Positions 1-9,015 of a stretch of DNA of 64,000 bases are shown piece after piece. Within the stretch, counting starts at the first letter, position 1. The number at the start of each line of letters is the position of its first letter. The position numbers and the translations under genes were made by a program. The notes under the pieces were generated by a model that saw only the letters and a program-made list of their open reading frames with translations, was not told the DNA's origin and did not search any database. The stretch comes from Petasospora fabianii (taxonomy: Eukaryota > Ascomycota > Saccharomycetes > Phaffomycetales > Wickerhamomycetaceae), in the NCBI GenBank assembly GCA_022641835.1, contig CP048719.1, forward strand, positions 558,001 to 622,000, written 5' to 3'.

Positions 1-175
1 TGACCTTTCCATGAAGCCACTGCGAACGGAACGCTGTCTTGTTGATGTGTGTAACATGTTGAATCGGGCGTAGGAAAACAGTATAGAGCTTGTATGATCC
101 AAGGATGGCCGATGTTAGCGCGGCGGAGACCAGCAGAACGTGTGCATCAATCAGTTGTCGCCTTTCTTGAACCAT
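1..175 (-). CDS. LCL3: LCL3-like membrane-anchored nuclease, N-terminus (cut by window edge)
   Basis: A minus-strand frame starts with ATG at 173-175 and stays open to the left edge, giving 58 residues. After a short polar start (MVQERRQLIDAH) comes a hydrophobic segment (about residues 13-27), then a basic/aromatic stretch ending SQWLHGKV. This matches my memory of the N-terminus of S. cerevisiae Lcl3, with one membrane segment followed by a KHWLYGKV motif just before the staphylococcal-nuclease-like domain. The nuclease domain would lie outside the window. Lcl3 is a mitochondrial/membrane protein of poorly known role linked to chronological lifespan. It is divergent from DSL1 with 271 bp between the start codons. 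The identity rests on a short segment. Confidence 0.72.
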   Translation of the reverse strand, partial: MVQERRQLIDAHVLLVSAALTSAILGSYKLYTVFLRPIQHVTHINKTAFRSQWLHGKV

Positions 176-446
176 ATTACAAAGGGAAGCAAACGGGAAG
201 AGGAAGAGATGCCCGTGAAGCTTCCAGAAAGAGAATGATCTAGTGATAGTGGGGTTAATGAAACGGCTCGCGGTTTTCTCAAGTACTTGTTTACGTTTAC
301 CCTTTAAGGAAATGTTATGAGCCCTGATACTTTTGCTGGAAACGATATAATGTAATATAGAGAGTCGAGCATCATGGACACGTAGACTCTTGGGATTGTG
401 GGGAATACTTGTTTTAAGGTCTAGCAAGGGGCAAATTTATCTTGTG

Positions 447-2564
447 ATGCAGACTATCGAAGAGATTGACACACACGTCGAGAGATTGGACGAGCAGATC
501 ACGCGATTGGTCGCTGTCGACTCGCTCAAGACGCAACTGTCCGCAACCTCACATCGGTCACTTGATATTAAGGAACTTGGCCAACTTCAGGCCAGAGATG
601 GGCAGATTGTCACTGAGATCGAGCAATTGCAGGAGCTATGGGTAATAACGACACTAAAGAAGGAGATCGAGGTCAACTTGGAGATGTTTGAGTTTGAGAA
701 CGTGTTTGCTTCATTGCAAAAACTCACCGAAAAGATCCAAGGCATCTCTCTCAACTCGGCATCTGTCAAGACCAAGTGGTTGGAAAGAGCTACACAACTT
801 CAAGACGAGGTCCTGGAGGCATTTACCAAGACATGGAAGCAACTAGTGTCTGTGAATGAAGAAAGTAGCGGTGCAGTGTCCGTGACATTCCATGAAGAAG
901 TTGAGATCGATGACTTTGCCATTGCATTCGAATCACTTGCGGATGTCGTTGAGAACTTTGCCTTGCCACAGAACATTTTCAATTTGGCACACACTATTGA
1001 CACATGCTTCATGAATACATATCTTGATGACGGATATCACCTCACATTGAATGGATCTACTCTTTCGTCCTCTAAGACAGATACGCACAACATCTTGACT
1101 CACATTCAATCTACCAAGGCCCTTGTTGATTTCATCGACCTCATCCCTCAAAATACCAGGATCATCAACTACATCTCTACACCGCTGTTTGATAAGCTGA
1201 AGGAACTCGTTACTGAGAACGCCGATCAGATTCTTGGAGATCAATCACTAAAGGATAACTTCCTAGAGTTGGGCCAATACGTTCAGGCGAAGAACTTCAC
1301 CAGGGGAAAGATCAATGAATGGATCACACATGAGTTGTATGAGCTCACTATACAGCAGTACCTCAACCAACATCTTGACATGCTGAGAAGGGTGTTTGAG
1401 GAGCCAGACTTTAGCACCGTCACAAGAACGATTCAAAGCTCAACGCCGTCTCTCCCATCGTCGAATCCAGTACCAATGACAACTACACAGGAAGCCAAGT
1501 CCAAGAAAAAGAGCGATGCTGATGCTGATGAGGGTGAGGATGGATGGGATGCATGGGACGACGATGATCAAGACCAAGACGACAAGGGCGCCAAACAGAC
1601 AAAAGCGGATGATGATGATGGTTGGGAAGCTTGGGGCGATGACGATGACGAGGACGAGCCACCAGCACCAAAGCCAAAGAAGCTACTCTCGAAGCTTTCA
1701 AAGAAATCCAGATCACCAACACCGACATCACAACTGCAGAACAAACCACAACCGGCACCACCATTGGCACCACCAAACACTTATCAGACTACTCATATCC
1801 CAGATCAAGTTTTGTCAATTATTAAGTCATACATCGCATCAAGGGCCCGTCTTCCAGAAGATCAACACTCTTCTCATATGTCTAAGCTCAACTATCTAAC
1901 AACCACATACTTCATGCTTGGGTCCAGGTCATACCCATCCACACTTTTGCAATACAATGATGGATACTACCTCACGCAGGAGCTTTCACTCTCAAACCTC
2001 AAGTCCCTCAACGATCGTCTTTTGTTCACCTTCATCAAGACATATGAGGACAGAATTGCAAATGAATTGTCACATCTCAATGGTCTTGATCCAGGAATCT
2101 CAGCGGGCCAATCCATGCTTGTTGTTAAGAAGATCCAAAGTGTATTTGATGAGATGTTCAAGGAGTTGTCATTCCTGGAACGTGAAACATACTCCAAGAT
2201 CACCGTTTCTGTCATTGGTGAGTTTTACCAGCTGATTATTGATTCAGTGATGGGGAAGGGTGATATTGGTGAGGCTGAGAGTGTTTATCTCTCGAAGTTG
2301 ATTGACAACTTTTTGCAGATGAATCAACCGTTTGGTGCTGAACTTAAGAACTCCGTCAAGAACTGGGAGAAACTTCGCAAAATTTCGTACATCTTGAATG
2401 CTCATTTGAAGGAGATAATGGAGACTTTCTACAATGGTGAATTTTATGAGTTTGAAACAGATGAGCTGGTTTCTTTGATTGATAAGTTGTTTGCTGATAG
2501 TGACCTAAAAAGATCTTACGTTGCCGAGATCAGAGAACTCAGAGCAGAAGCTGATAACCAGTGA
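447..2564 (+). CDS. DSL1: Dsl1, subunit of the ER vesicle-tethering complex
   Basis: The 705-residue protein starts at the first good ATG (MQTIEEIDTH); upstream in-frame codons are non-ATG. The N-terminal third is helical and coiled-coil like, as in Dsl1/Zw10 tethers. Around residues 360-410 is a highly acidic lasso with two tryptophan pairs (GWDAWDDDD and GWEAWGDDD), the hallmark of Dsl1, whose acidic Trp motifs bind COPI coat subunits. A proline-rich linker (PPAPKPKK) and a helical C-terminal half follow. Length is close to S. cerevisiae Dsl1 (754). With Sec39 and Tip20 it captures Golgi-derived COPI vesicles at the ER membrane and engages the ER SNAREs. It converges with GUP1, 51 bp away. 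Confidence 0.93.
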   Translation: MQTIEEIDTHVERLDEQITRLVAVDSLKTQLSATSHRSLDIKELGQLQARDGQIVTEIEQLQELWVITTLKKEIEVNLEMFEFENVFASLQKLTEKIQGISLNSASVKTKWLERATQLQDEVLEAFTKTWKQLVSVNEESSGAVSVTFHEEVEIDDFAIAFESLADVVENFALPQNIFNLAHTIDTCFMNTYLDDGYHLTLNGSTLSSSKTDTHNILTHIQSTKALVDFIDLIPQNTRIINYISTPLFDKLKELVTENADQILGDQSLKDNFLELGQYVQAKNFTRGKINEWITHELYELTIQQYLNQHLDMLRRVFEEPDFSTVTRTIQSSTPSLPSSNPVPMTTTQEAKSKKKSDADADEGEDGWDAWDDDDQDQDDKGAKQTKADDDDGWEAWGDDDDEDEPPAPKPKKLLSKLSKKSRSPTPTSQLQNKPQPAPPLAPPNTYQTTHIPDQVLSIIKSYIASRARLPEDQHSSHMSKLNYLTTTYFMLGSRSYPSTLLQYNDGYYLTQELSLSNLKSLNDRLLFTFIKTYEDRIANELSHLNGLDPGISAGQSMLVVKKIQSVFDEMFKELSFLERETYSKITVSVIGEFYQLIIDSVMGKGDIGEAESVYLSKLIDNFLQMNQPFGAELKNSVKNWEKLRKISYILNAHLKEIMETFYNGEFYEFETDELVSLIDKLFADSDLKRSYVAEIRELRAEADNQ

Positions 2565-2615
2565 AGGGTATAATATATTTGCTAGTGGTAAATTATCTCG
2601 TAGAAGTGCCTATGA

Positions 2616-4340
2616 TCAACATTTAACATCAAGACCATGTCTTTTTTCTTCTTCTCTGTATTCGAACATGACCTGAACGGCAATGAACAAACTGGCACAG
2701 GCCAAGACAAAGAAAACAAGACCGTCAAATGTCGAAAACATCTCAGTAAACAAGAGTTTCATACCATCGTGATCCAGACAGAATCCATACAAGTTTGCAA
2801 TCATCATCAACCAAATGTTCAAAGCACCACCAGCGGCACATATATGTCTGTACCACCATTCGCCACTGAACTGCTTGAAATACTTGGAGATGAAGAGTTC
2901 AGGAAGAAGGAATAAGACAACACACCACCCCCAAAGAAGAAGTCTCAATTGGATATCGTGCCAAACAGCAACGAAAGTAAACACAGCCAAGGAGGCTAAC
3001 ACTCTATTGGAGCCACCTCCCAATGGGATGTAGATATACTTGACGACAAACTTGTTATAACTTCTGTGCCATCCCTTCCAGAAGGCAAGTGCGGAGTAGT
3101 TGTTATCCATACATCTAATCATGTTCTCTGGTGGATCAATACCATCCACGAGGGCCCAAAGACGGAAAAATCTCCAAGGGATCAAAAGCTTGAGCCAGAT
3201 GATGTTAAGGTTGAATAAACCAATCATGGAGATCTGGAATGGTGTATCTCCCTTCCATGCCTTGGCTTTGGAGATGGCAACAACGTAGATGAAGTGAAGG
3301 ATGAGTTCCATGTTCAAGACGCAAATGAAGAAGATGAGGGCGTAATTAGCCGTTCTACGCCAATTGATGGATGGGAGTGGGGCACGAGATTGGATGAAGA
3401 AATCGTTGAATGTGAGAATCGGGCCAGCAATGAAAAGTGGAGCATAGAAGAGGTAACTGAAGTAGTTGAAGAGGTTATAGTCGGAGATGTCGAGGTTGGC
3501 ATTGATACGTTCTCTCTCCTCACTGATCATTGCTGGGTTGAACTTTGGTGATGATGGGTTGGATCCAGAGCCTTCTTCGTCAGTCTTCTTGGAGAGACGG
3601 GACTTCTTATCATTGTGGGCCTTGAGGTAGTCGAGGTTGAAAGAGAGTGCTCTCAACAGTGTAAAGTTGTAGAAGACGTCCCATCTTTTGACGATACCCA
3701 TGAATCCCGGATCAAATACCGTGAGAGGTTTCCAGAAGTATGAAAGATAGTAGTTTCTGTACTTGTCGTTAAAGAACAAACTGAAGATACCGTATGCCCA
3801 TAGTAGAAGAATAGCTGCCTTATTGTAGTTCTTCAAGACTCTAGCAATGGTGAAGAAGATCATAACGTGTGCAATGACACGGATGGAATTGACACCATGG
3901 ACGGCAAAGATGAATATGAAACCAAAGACAAAATCAAATATTGGTCTTGAACACTTGGTCACGTACTCAACTGCCCTTCTGATACCAGTGTGAGCCAACA
4001 GCAGAAGCATAAGAAGTAGGAAGTTGTCTCTAAAGAATCTGTATTGTGCATCACTGTTGTCCACTTTGCGTCCAGGGATCCAACCATTCGACAGAAGCTT
4101 CTCGTACACAGGGTAGTTTGGATTCGATGACGATGAGACGTCAATAGCAGTTTTGATCATCCATGGGACAACAATGGCAAAGAGGAAACCGTACACTTTG
4201 AACTCGGCAGTGTTCCAAAGAGGCTTACCAGCTGAGGCCATAACGCGTGATTTCTGTGGTTCACGCGGCTCAAAGCGAGCATCGACATTGGGCAAGTAGA
4301 GGAAAGTTAGGGCCTTTCCCACTGCTGTGAACAACGACAT
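2616..4340 (-). CDS. GUP1: Gup1-type membrane-bound O-acyltransferase
   Basis: The 574-residue multi-pass protein belongs to the MBOAT family (S. cerevisiae Gup1 560 aa). Visible signatures are the conserved FWKGWHRSYNKFVVKYIYIP block, PLGGGSNR, and the AVWHDI motif carrying the MBOAT active-site histidine. About ten hydrophobic segments are spread over the chain. Gup1 remodels GPI anchors in the ER by adding a long acyl chain to the lipid moiety, and affects glycerol phenotypes, membrane order and wall integrity. It shares a 173-bp divergent promoter with the next gene. The paralog Gup2 cannot be excluded from sequence alone. Confidence 0.93.
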   Translation of the reverse strand: MSLFTAVGKALTFLYLPNVDARFEPREPQKSRVMASAGKPLWNTAEFKVYGFLFAIVVPWMIKTAIDVSSSSNPNYPVYEKLLSNGWIPGRKVDNSDAQYRFFRDNFLLLMLLLLAHTGIRRAVEYVTKCSRPIFDFVFGFIFIFAVHGVNSIRVIAHVMIFFTIARVLKNYNKAAILLLWAYGIFSLFFNDKYRNYYLSYFWKPLTVFDPGFMGIVKRWDVFYNFTLLRALSFNLDYLKAHNDKKSRLSKKTDEEGSGSNPSSPKFNPAMISEERERINANLDISDYNLFNYFSYLFYAPLFIAGPILTFNDFFIQSRAPLPSINWRRTANYALIFFICVLNMELILHFIYVVAISKAKAWKGDTPFQISMIGLFNLNIIWLKLLIPWRFFRLWALVDGIDPPENMIRCMDNNYSALAFWKGWHRSYNKFVVKYIYIPLGGGSNRVLASLAVFTFVAVWHDIQLRLLLWGWCVVLFLLPELFISKYFKQFSGEWWYRHICAAGGALNIWLMMIANLYGFCLDHDGMKLLFTEMFSTFDGLVFFVLACASLFIAVQVMFEYREEEKRHGLDVKC

Positions 4341-4513
4341 TTCTGTGTAATGGAATAGGTTTTAAATCGTAGGAGAATGGTGAAGAGAGACGTTTTGTTT
4401 TGCTATTCGTTTTATGTGCGCGACTCTTTTCGCCCCGCATCTCCACAACAACGTCAACCTTCAACTTCAACTTCATCCATATCAAAGATCAACTAAGGCA
4501 AGGAGTAATAACG

Positions 4514-5119
4514 ATGGACGACATCCAACGAAGAGCAAATCCTCCTGGGTGGACAGCACCTCGCGCTCCGTACAATCCATTTGATCCAGATGACAAGCGT
4601 CCACCAGAGGGTTACCCCTCCGAGTTCTCCACGCCATCACGGGTCCCCGGGAAGCTTCCAACTCAGTACGATCAGATGAGAGACACTATGAGAAGATTAC
4701 AGTATGTTCCACGTCCACAGAGTGAACTTTACCCTGGCCAGTACAAGGTGCTACGCCGTGTGAATAACTATACGAAGTTTGATAAAGGTGCAGAGGTGAC
4801 AGCGAAGCTCCTAATGGGAGGAATCCTCATCTACGGTGTCTTTTTCCACAGATGGAACGATGGACAGGAGAACATCTTCTCCTGGGCATATAGACTTAGA
4901 TTACAAGCACAATACTTACTCACTGATGCTCTGTCTCCGCAGCAGAAAGAGGACCTTGAATTCGTTAAGCTTCCATCGTCAATTAGACTTGGTACTGGAG
5001 ATGGCCCTGAAACTACTGTCAACGAGGAGTTTGGACTGGAGAGACCACAGAGAAAGCATATACTCGAGGTTGAGAGAAGAAAACAGATTGAGGAGGAGGA
5101 ACTATTATCCAAGCGTTAG
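4514..5119 (+). CDS. Unidentified single-pass, probably mitochondrial, membrane protein
   Basis: The chosen start (MDDIQRRANPPGW) gives 201 residues. An earlier in-frame start would add 38 residues resembling a translated leader. The first 60 residues are rich in Pro, Arg and Asp (PPGWTAPRAPYNPFDPDD). One hydrophobic segment (about residues 95-113, LLMGGILIYGVFF) is preceded by a basic stretch and followed by a charged, helical C-terminal half ending in a coiled coil (EVERRKQIEEEELLSKR). The layout resembles small inner-membrane accessory subunits, for example of respiratory complex I, but I do not recognise a specific family. It is divergent from GUP1. Confidence 0.85.
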   Translation: MDDIQRRANPPGWTAPRAPYNPFDPDDKRPPEGYPSEFSTPSRVPGKLPTQYDQMRDTMRRLQYVPRPQSELYPGQYKVLRRVNNYTKFDKGAEVTAKLLMGGILIYGVFFHRWNDGQENIFSWAYRLRLQAQYLLTDALSPQQKEDLEFVKLPSSIRLGTGDGPETTVNEEFGLERPQRKHILEVERRKQIEEEELLSKR

Positions 5120-5217
5120 AGACTGTCATATTTATTTGAGTAGGTAATGTCGCCTACACACCTTATTTATTCTACACACAGATCTATTTATCAACATCAC
5201 GTCATCATTGTAGAAGT

Positions 5218-7140
5218 TTAATTAGCACTCTGACCCAATTCGTTTAGTTCCAATGTCAAAGCAGCGAGGAAACATGGAAGGTTTTCCCTTTCTCTGATCC
5301 AGAAATCGATGAGACGATCACAAACTGTATCGAAACCCTCATTCATATCGTGTTTCTTTAGTGTCATGTTAACCGGATCAATAACCAAAGAACCCTGATC
5401 TGAGAACTTGGAGCGTAGTGTCAGCTTACCAGTCTTTTGGAATTCAACATTGTAACCGAGAACGGAGTTGATGGCATCAACAAACTCTCGAGATTTATCA
5501 GCAAAGATTTCACGCAATCTTTGAATTCTCTTGTTGAGCTCATGAATCTTTCTCTCGAGTTCTTGGTTCTCCAATTGTAAACTCTCATAAACTGAGAGTG
5601 GGACAGTCTCTGTGAATGCTGCCTTCTTCAACAGATCATCATTCTCTCTTTTCAACACCTCAAGCTGTTCACGCTTCACCAACTGATCCTTCATAAATGG
5701 GTTATTTCTCAGCTGAAGGATTCTAATCTTTTGCTCTTTGATGTCTTCGATCGATTCCAACTTCTTGATCAACAGGGCATTTTCGTTCATCAGTCTTGTC
5801 ACTTGGTTCTCAAGATCAAAGTTGGATTGCTCGAGCGATGAAATATTGTTTTGGAAGTTTCTCATTGTGTCTTCATCATCATCTACCTCAGATCTATGTC
5901 TCTTGTTGGATACCTCCTTGGTATTCTCCTTAGTGAGCTTCTCAATCTTGGCTTTATATTCCTCCACTGAAGATTCCAAGTTGGCCACGTACTTGTCCTT
6001 ATCACTCTCATTCAAGGCCATCGCCGTGTCAAGATTCTTCAGTTGTTCTCTCAGGAACGTGGATTCCTCAAATGCAAGATCTCTCTGCTGTTCCAACTCA
6101 ACGTTCAACTTTGTCAAAGCATCAGATGCAGTAGTCAATGCATTCATGTTCTTCTGTAGCGTCTCGTGTTGGACAAACAACTCATTGTACTTGTACTTAG
6201 ACTCCTTTAATTCAGATTCAAGTCTTCCGAAATTGCTCTTGAGTAAAAGACTTTCACTCTTCAATGCCTTATAACCTTTGACAAATTCTTCAATTTTCAG
6301 ATCATCGTCTTCATCAAGATAAATCTTCCACTTATTTCTCTCCTGCTTCAATTGTAAGAGTTCCATATTGAGGTCATTATTAACATCGTTTAGCTCATCA
6401 ACCTTCGCAAGTTTTGCCTTCAATGTTGTGTTCTCATTCTTTAAAATTTCAGAGTTGGTCTTGGTGATGTGTAACTGCTTAATCTGCTCACTCTGTGCCA
6501 AGTTCTTTTGTTCGAGCTCCTGAATGTATTCAACTTGTTCAGCTAACTTCTTCGACACAAGAGTTGTTTCTTCAATGTCATTAGCAGATGGCATGTTATG
6601 GATCTTGGAATGTAATACATCAATCTCTTCATCCCTTTCGTTAATTATAGACCTGAGATTCCTAACTTCTTCAACTTGCTTTTGCACTTCCTCGACAAAT
6701 TCCTCATTCATCTCCTGTAATTTCTGAATCTCAGCCTCCAATGACTTCTTCTTATGCTTAGCAACGCTTAGTTCGTGGTCGTCATTGGCTCGTAGGTCTT
6801 CATAAAGGTCTTTGTAGCGTGTAAGGTCAGCCTTCAGTTGTTGATTCTCCTTTTGTAGAGCAGATATGCTATCCTTATTCTCCTTCTGCTCGGCTTCTAA
6901 CTGCACCTTGAGCTCCTTATGTGCTTCATAATAATGTAATTGATCACCAGAGAGCTCATCTGCCTTCTTCTGCGTTGCTGTGAGCTCCTTCGTTAACGCT
7001 TCAATAGCTTCTTCATGCTGGAGACGTTCGAGAGCGAGCTGGTTCTCAAGGTCCTTGAGTTGGAACTTGAGAGTATTCACCTCCAGCACGGGACTCTCAA
7101 TGAAGGTCTTTGGCCTCTCAACGAATGGAGATGAGTCCAT
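5218..7140 (-). CDS. MAD1: Mad1 spindle assembly checkpoint protein
   Basis: The 640-residue protein is almost entirely heptad-patterned coiled coil, with a globular C-terminus of about 100 residues. The C-terminal part matches Mad1: NNPFMKDQLVKREQLEVLKREN, then KRIQRLREIFADKSREF with an RLR/RLK-type motif at the site where Mad1 contacts Bub1, then VLGYNVEF and the compact fold ending FLAALTLELNELG. Mad1 recruits Mad2 to unattached kinetochores and nuclear pores and templates its conversion to the closed form that inhibits Cdc20. S. cerevisiae Mad1 is 749 aa; this one is shorter in the coil. The upstream DNA contains a TTTTGGCGCGCGCC element, compatible with G1/S control. Confidence 0.93.
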   Translation of the reverse strand: MDSSPFVERPKTFIESPVLEVNTLKFQLKDLENQLALERLQHEEAIEALTKELTATQKKADELSGDQLHYYEAHKELKVQLEAEQKENKDSISALQKENQQLKADLTRYKDLYEDLRANDDHELSVAKHKKKSLEAEIQKLQEMNEEFVEEVQKQVEEVRNLRSIINERDEEIDVLHSKIHNMPSANDIEETTLVSKKLAEQVEYIQELEQKNLAQSEQIKQLHITKTNSEILKNENTTLKAKLAKVDELNDVNNDLNMELLQLKQERNKWKIYLDEDDDLKIEEFVKGYKALKSESLLLKSNFGRLESELKESKYKYNELFVQHETLQKNMNALTTASDALTKLNVELEQQRDLAFEESTFLREQLKNLDTAMALNESDKDKYVANLESSVEEYKAKIEKLTKENTKEVSNKRHRSEVDDDEDTMRNFQNNISSLEQSNFDLENQVTRLMNENALLIKKLESIEDIKEQKIRILQLRNNPFMKDQLVKREQLEVLKRENDDLLKKAAFTETVPLSVYESLQLENQELERKIHELNKRIQRLREIFADKSREFVDAINSVLGYNVEFQKTGKLTLRSKFSDQGSLVIDPVNMTLKKHDMNEGFDTVCDRLIDFWIRERENLPCFLAALTLELNELGQSAN

Positions 7141-7460
7141 GCTGTATAAAGATTGAATATGCTCTTATTGTAGACTTTGAGATGGAGATTGAAGAGTCGT
7201 GTTTGTTTACTCTTTTCTATGGGCGCGCGCCAAAACTACCAGGGCACATAACGCTATAAGGTGTCACTATGTATCACTACGAGATAACTCAGTACTAACG
7301 TTCCAAAGACGAGCAGATTAATGATGAACGGACATGAAAACAATGCCACTGAGGCTAATGGGAGAAAAAAAATAAAAAAAAAACAGAATAAAAACACAAG
7401 TATGGAATGATTCAGCAGTGATTGAAGTTAAGGTGGGTACATACTAGGAGCAAGTCTTAA
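7141..7460. other. Gap between MAD1 start and CBM48-gene stop
   Basis: This 320-bp stretch holds the MAD1 promoter and the 3' flank of the CBM48 gene. On the MAD1 strand an E2F/MCB-like TTTTGGCGCGCGCC sits about 80-95 bp before the ATG, with GGCGCGCGCC at 7222-7231. An A-rich run (about 7366-7395) lies at the other end. I see no ORF or RNA gene. Confidence 0.6.
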
Positions 7461-8410
7461 TCAGGCAGTAGCACCTCTATGGAACCAATGTTTGAAGAAC
7501 TGGGCAATCAACTCCAATAACCTGGTGAAGAAGTTCCAATCTTTTGGAATAGGATCCTCGACATCCTGAGTTCTGGAAACTGCGGTACCAGCACTGTCTG
7601 GTGCCTCCCTATCAGTTACCGCACCCGTGGAGGCTTCCGATCCATTGATACTTGTAGTTGGCTGTGTTTGCGACGCAGTGCCAGTGGAGGACGAAGCATC
7701 CTGGTCTGTGACTACCTTCCCCGTTGGTTCTGGCACGGAGGGACGAGACACAGGTTGCGGATCAGGAATCGATGTCTGCGGAGCTGGGATTGTATCCTGT
7801 GAGGCCCTAGTCTGAGTCTCTGGAGCTTCTGTCACCACTGGTTTAATTGGCTCTGTTGTCTTTGGTACACCTTTTGAAGCTGTAGTGTCTTCTTCTCTAC
7901 CTTTCTTTGTATCATCTGAAAAATTCTTAGTGACAGCAGGGGTGATAATAGCGGCACTTGGTGTGGCTTCTGGGGTAGGAGAATCACCTAAAGGAGTTGG
8001 ATCAGGGGTATTAGGCTCCCCTTGATTAATAGTTGTGAGATCATCACCAACCTTTTTGTCAAATGCCTTTGATTCAGACTTCTCTTTGGTGAAATCGTAA
8101 ATGATCACATTGTTCTCGTTACCCATTTCATCAAACTCTGATGTTGCTCTAGTTAGTATGACTATAGTGGATCCCATAGCAAGAATAGAGTGATTCACAT
8201 ACCTGAGGCAAAGTCCTTGTCTGTCTGCCAGACACCATTAACAATAAACTTGAAAGAGAGTTTGCCAGACTCCTGGGAAGGGGTGACCTTAAAGACAAAC
8301 GATTGCTTCTCATGGCTATAGTCCATCTTCTCTGGGTGCCAGTCAGTGAAGTTACCAGCAATGCTGATATCACTGGATGGATCAGCCTGATATGTGATTA
8401 TCTTGGACAT
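7461..8410 (-). CDS. CBM48 (AMPK-type glycogen-binding) protein, CRP1/MDG1-like, one intron
   Basis: Exon 1 is 8203-8410 and exon 2 is 7461-8146. The 56-nt intron has donor GTATGT, branch TACTAAC at 8152-8158 and the acceptor AG only 5 nt later; splicing gives 297 residues in frame. Residues 1-90 form a CBM48 domain: SIAGNFTDWHP, then FKFIVNGVWQTDKDFAS, joined by the splice to ATSEFDEMGNENNVI. Both carbohydrate-stacking Trp positions are present. The remaining 200 residues are Ser/Thr/Pro/Glu-rich and disordered, ending in an aromatic amphipathic tail (WNFFTRLLELIAQFFKHWFHR). The domain order resembles S. cerevisiae Crp1/Mdg1, linked to pheromone signalling and cruciform DNA binding. The amphipathic end suggests membrane contact, which is inference. 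Confidence 0.87.
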
Positions 8411-9015
8411 CGTATATAGATCTTGTCCTAGTGGTGCTGTCCTGAAGCAACCTTAGGGGGTGGAAAGGGGGTGAAGTTATGTGAAGGGAAATTTTAGACC
8501 CCGTATGATAAGGCAGTACAGGTGTTGATCTCGAGGAGCCGTGGGGGGTTAAGATATTGCAGAGATCTCGCGATCAATACTACCTGCTGAAAGAACTGTC
8601 CGTGAATAAAACCACTGACAGAGCTATGAACATAATATACGGATAACTCGCGTGATGGAGCCATGATTCGTTGGGCACCACAGTGGGCTGCTTGAAAGTG
8701 CCCGTAACATCCTTTGTTGCCCCGCGTAACGCGCGCGCGTGTGTGGAAGCGGGGTTTCCTCTAATATGCGTAGCCTAGGTAACGAAAGTTGGTTGTCATA
8801 GTAATGGGGAGCTTCGCGAGTTTTGGAAGGGCCACTCTTTGAAAAGCACAATGTTTATTTGCTTACCAATAGGGCGCTAGCGCTGTTAAAAGAGATACGC
8901 AACGCACACACAGATACACGTCTACACAGCTCACAGACTGTTAGAAGACACACACTACACACTACACACTACAGTGGAACACCAGGGCCGGTTTATTTTG
9001 TAGACGCCATTTGAG
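8411..9015. other. Divergent promoter region between CBM48 gene and disordered-protein gene
   Basis: This 605-bp intergenic region has starts on both sides. It contains a CG-alternating run near 8727-8742 and a short direct repeat of CACACTA just before the downstream gene (8949-8970). Small frames here have no coding character. I see no RNA gene. Confidence 0.5.

Noticed and set aside
1516-1899. Met/His-rich alternative frames inside DSL1 and similar frames in SET9, ESF1, TIF32 and ECM33
   Set aside because: Shadows of the repetitive acidic or Ser-rich coding sequence of the real gene.
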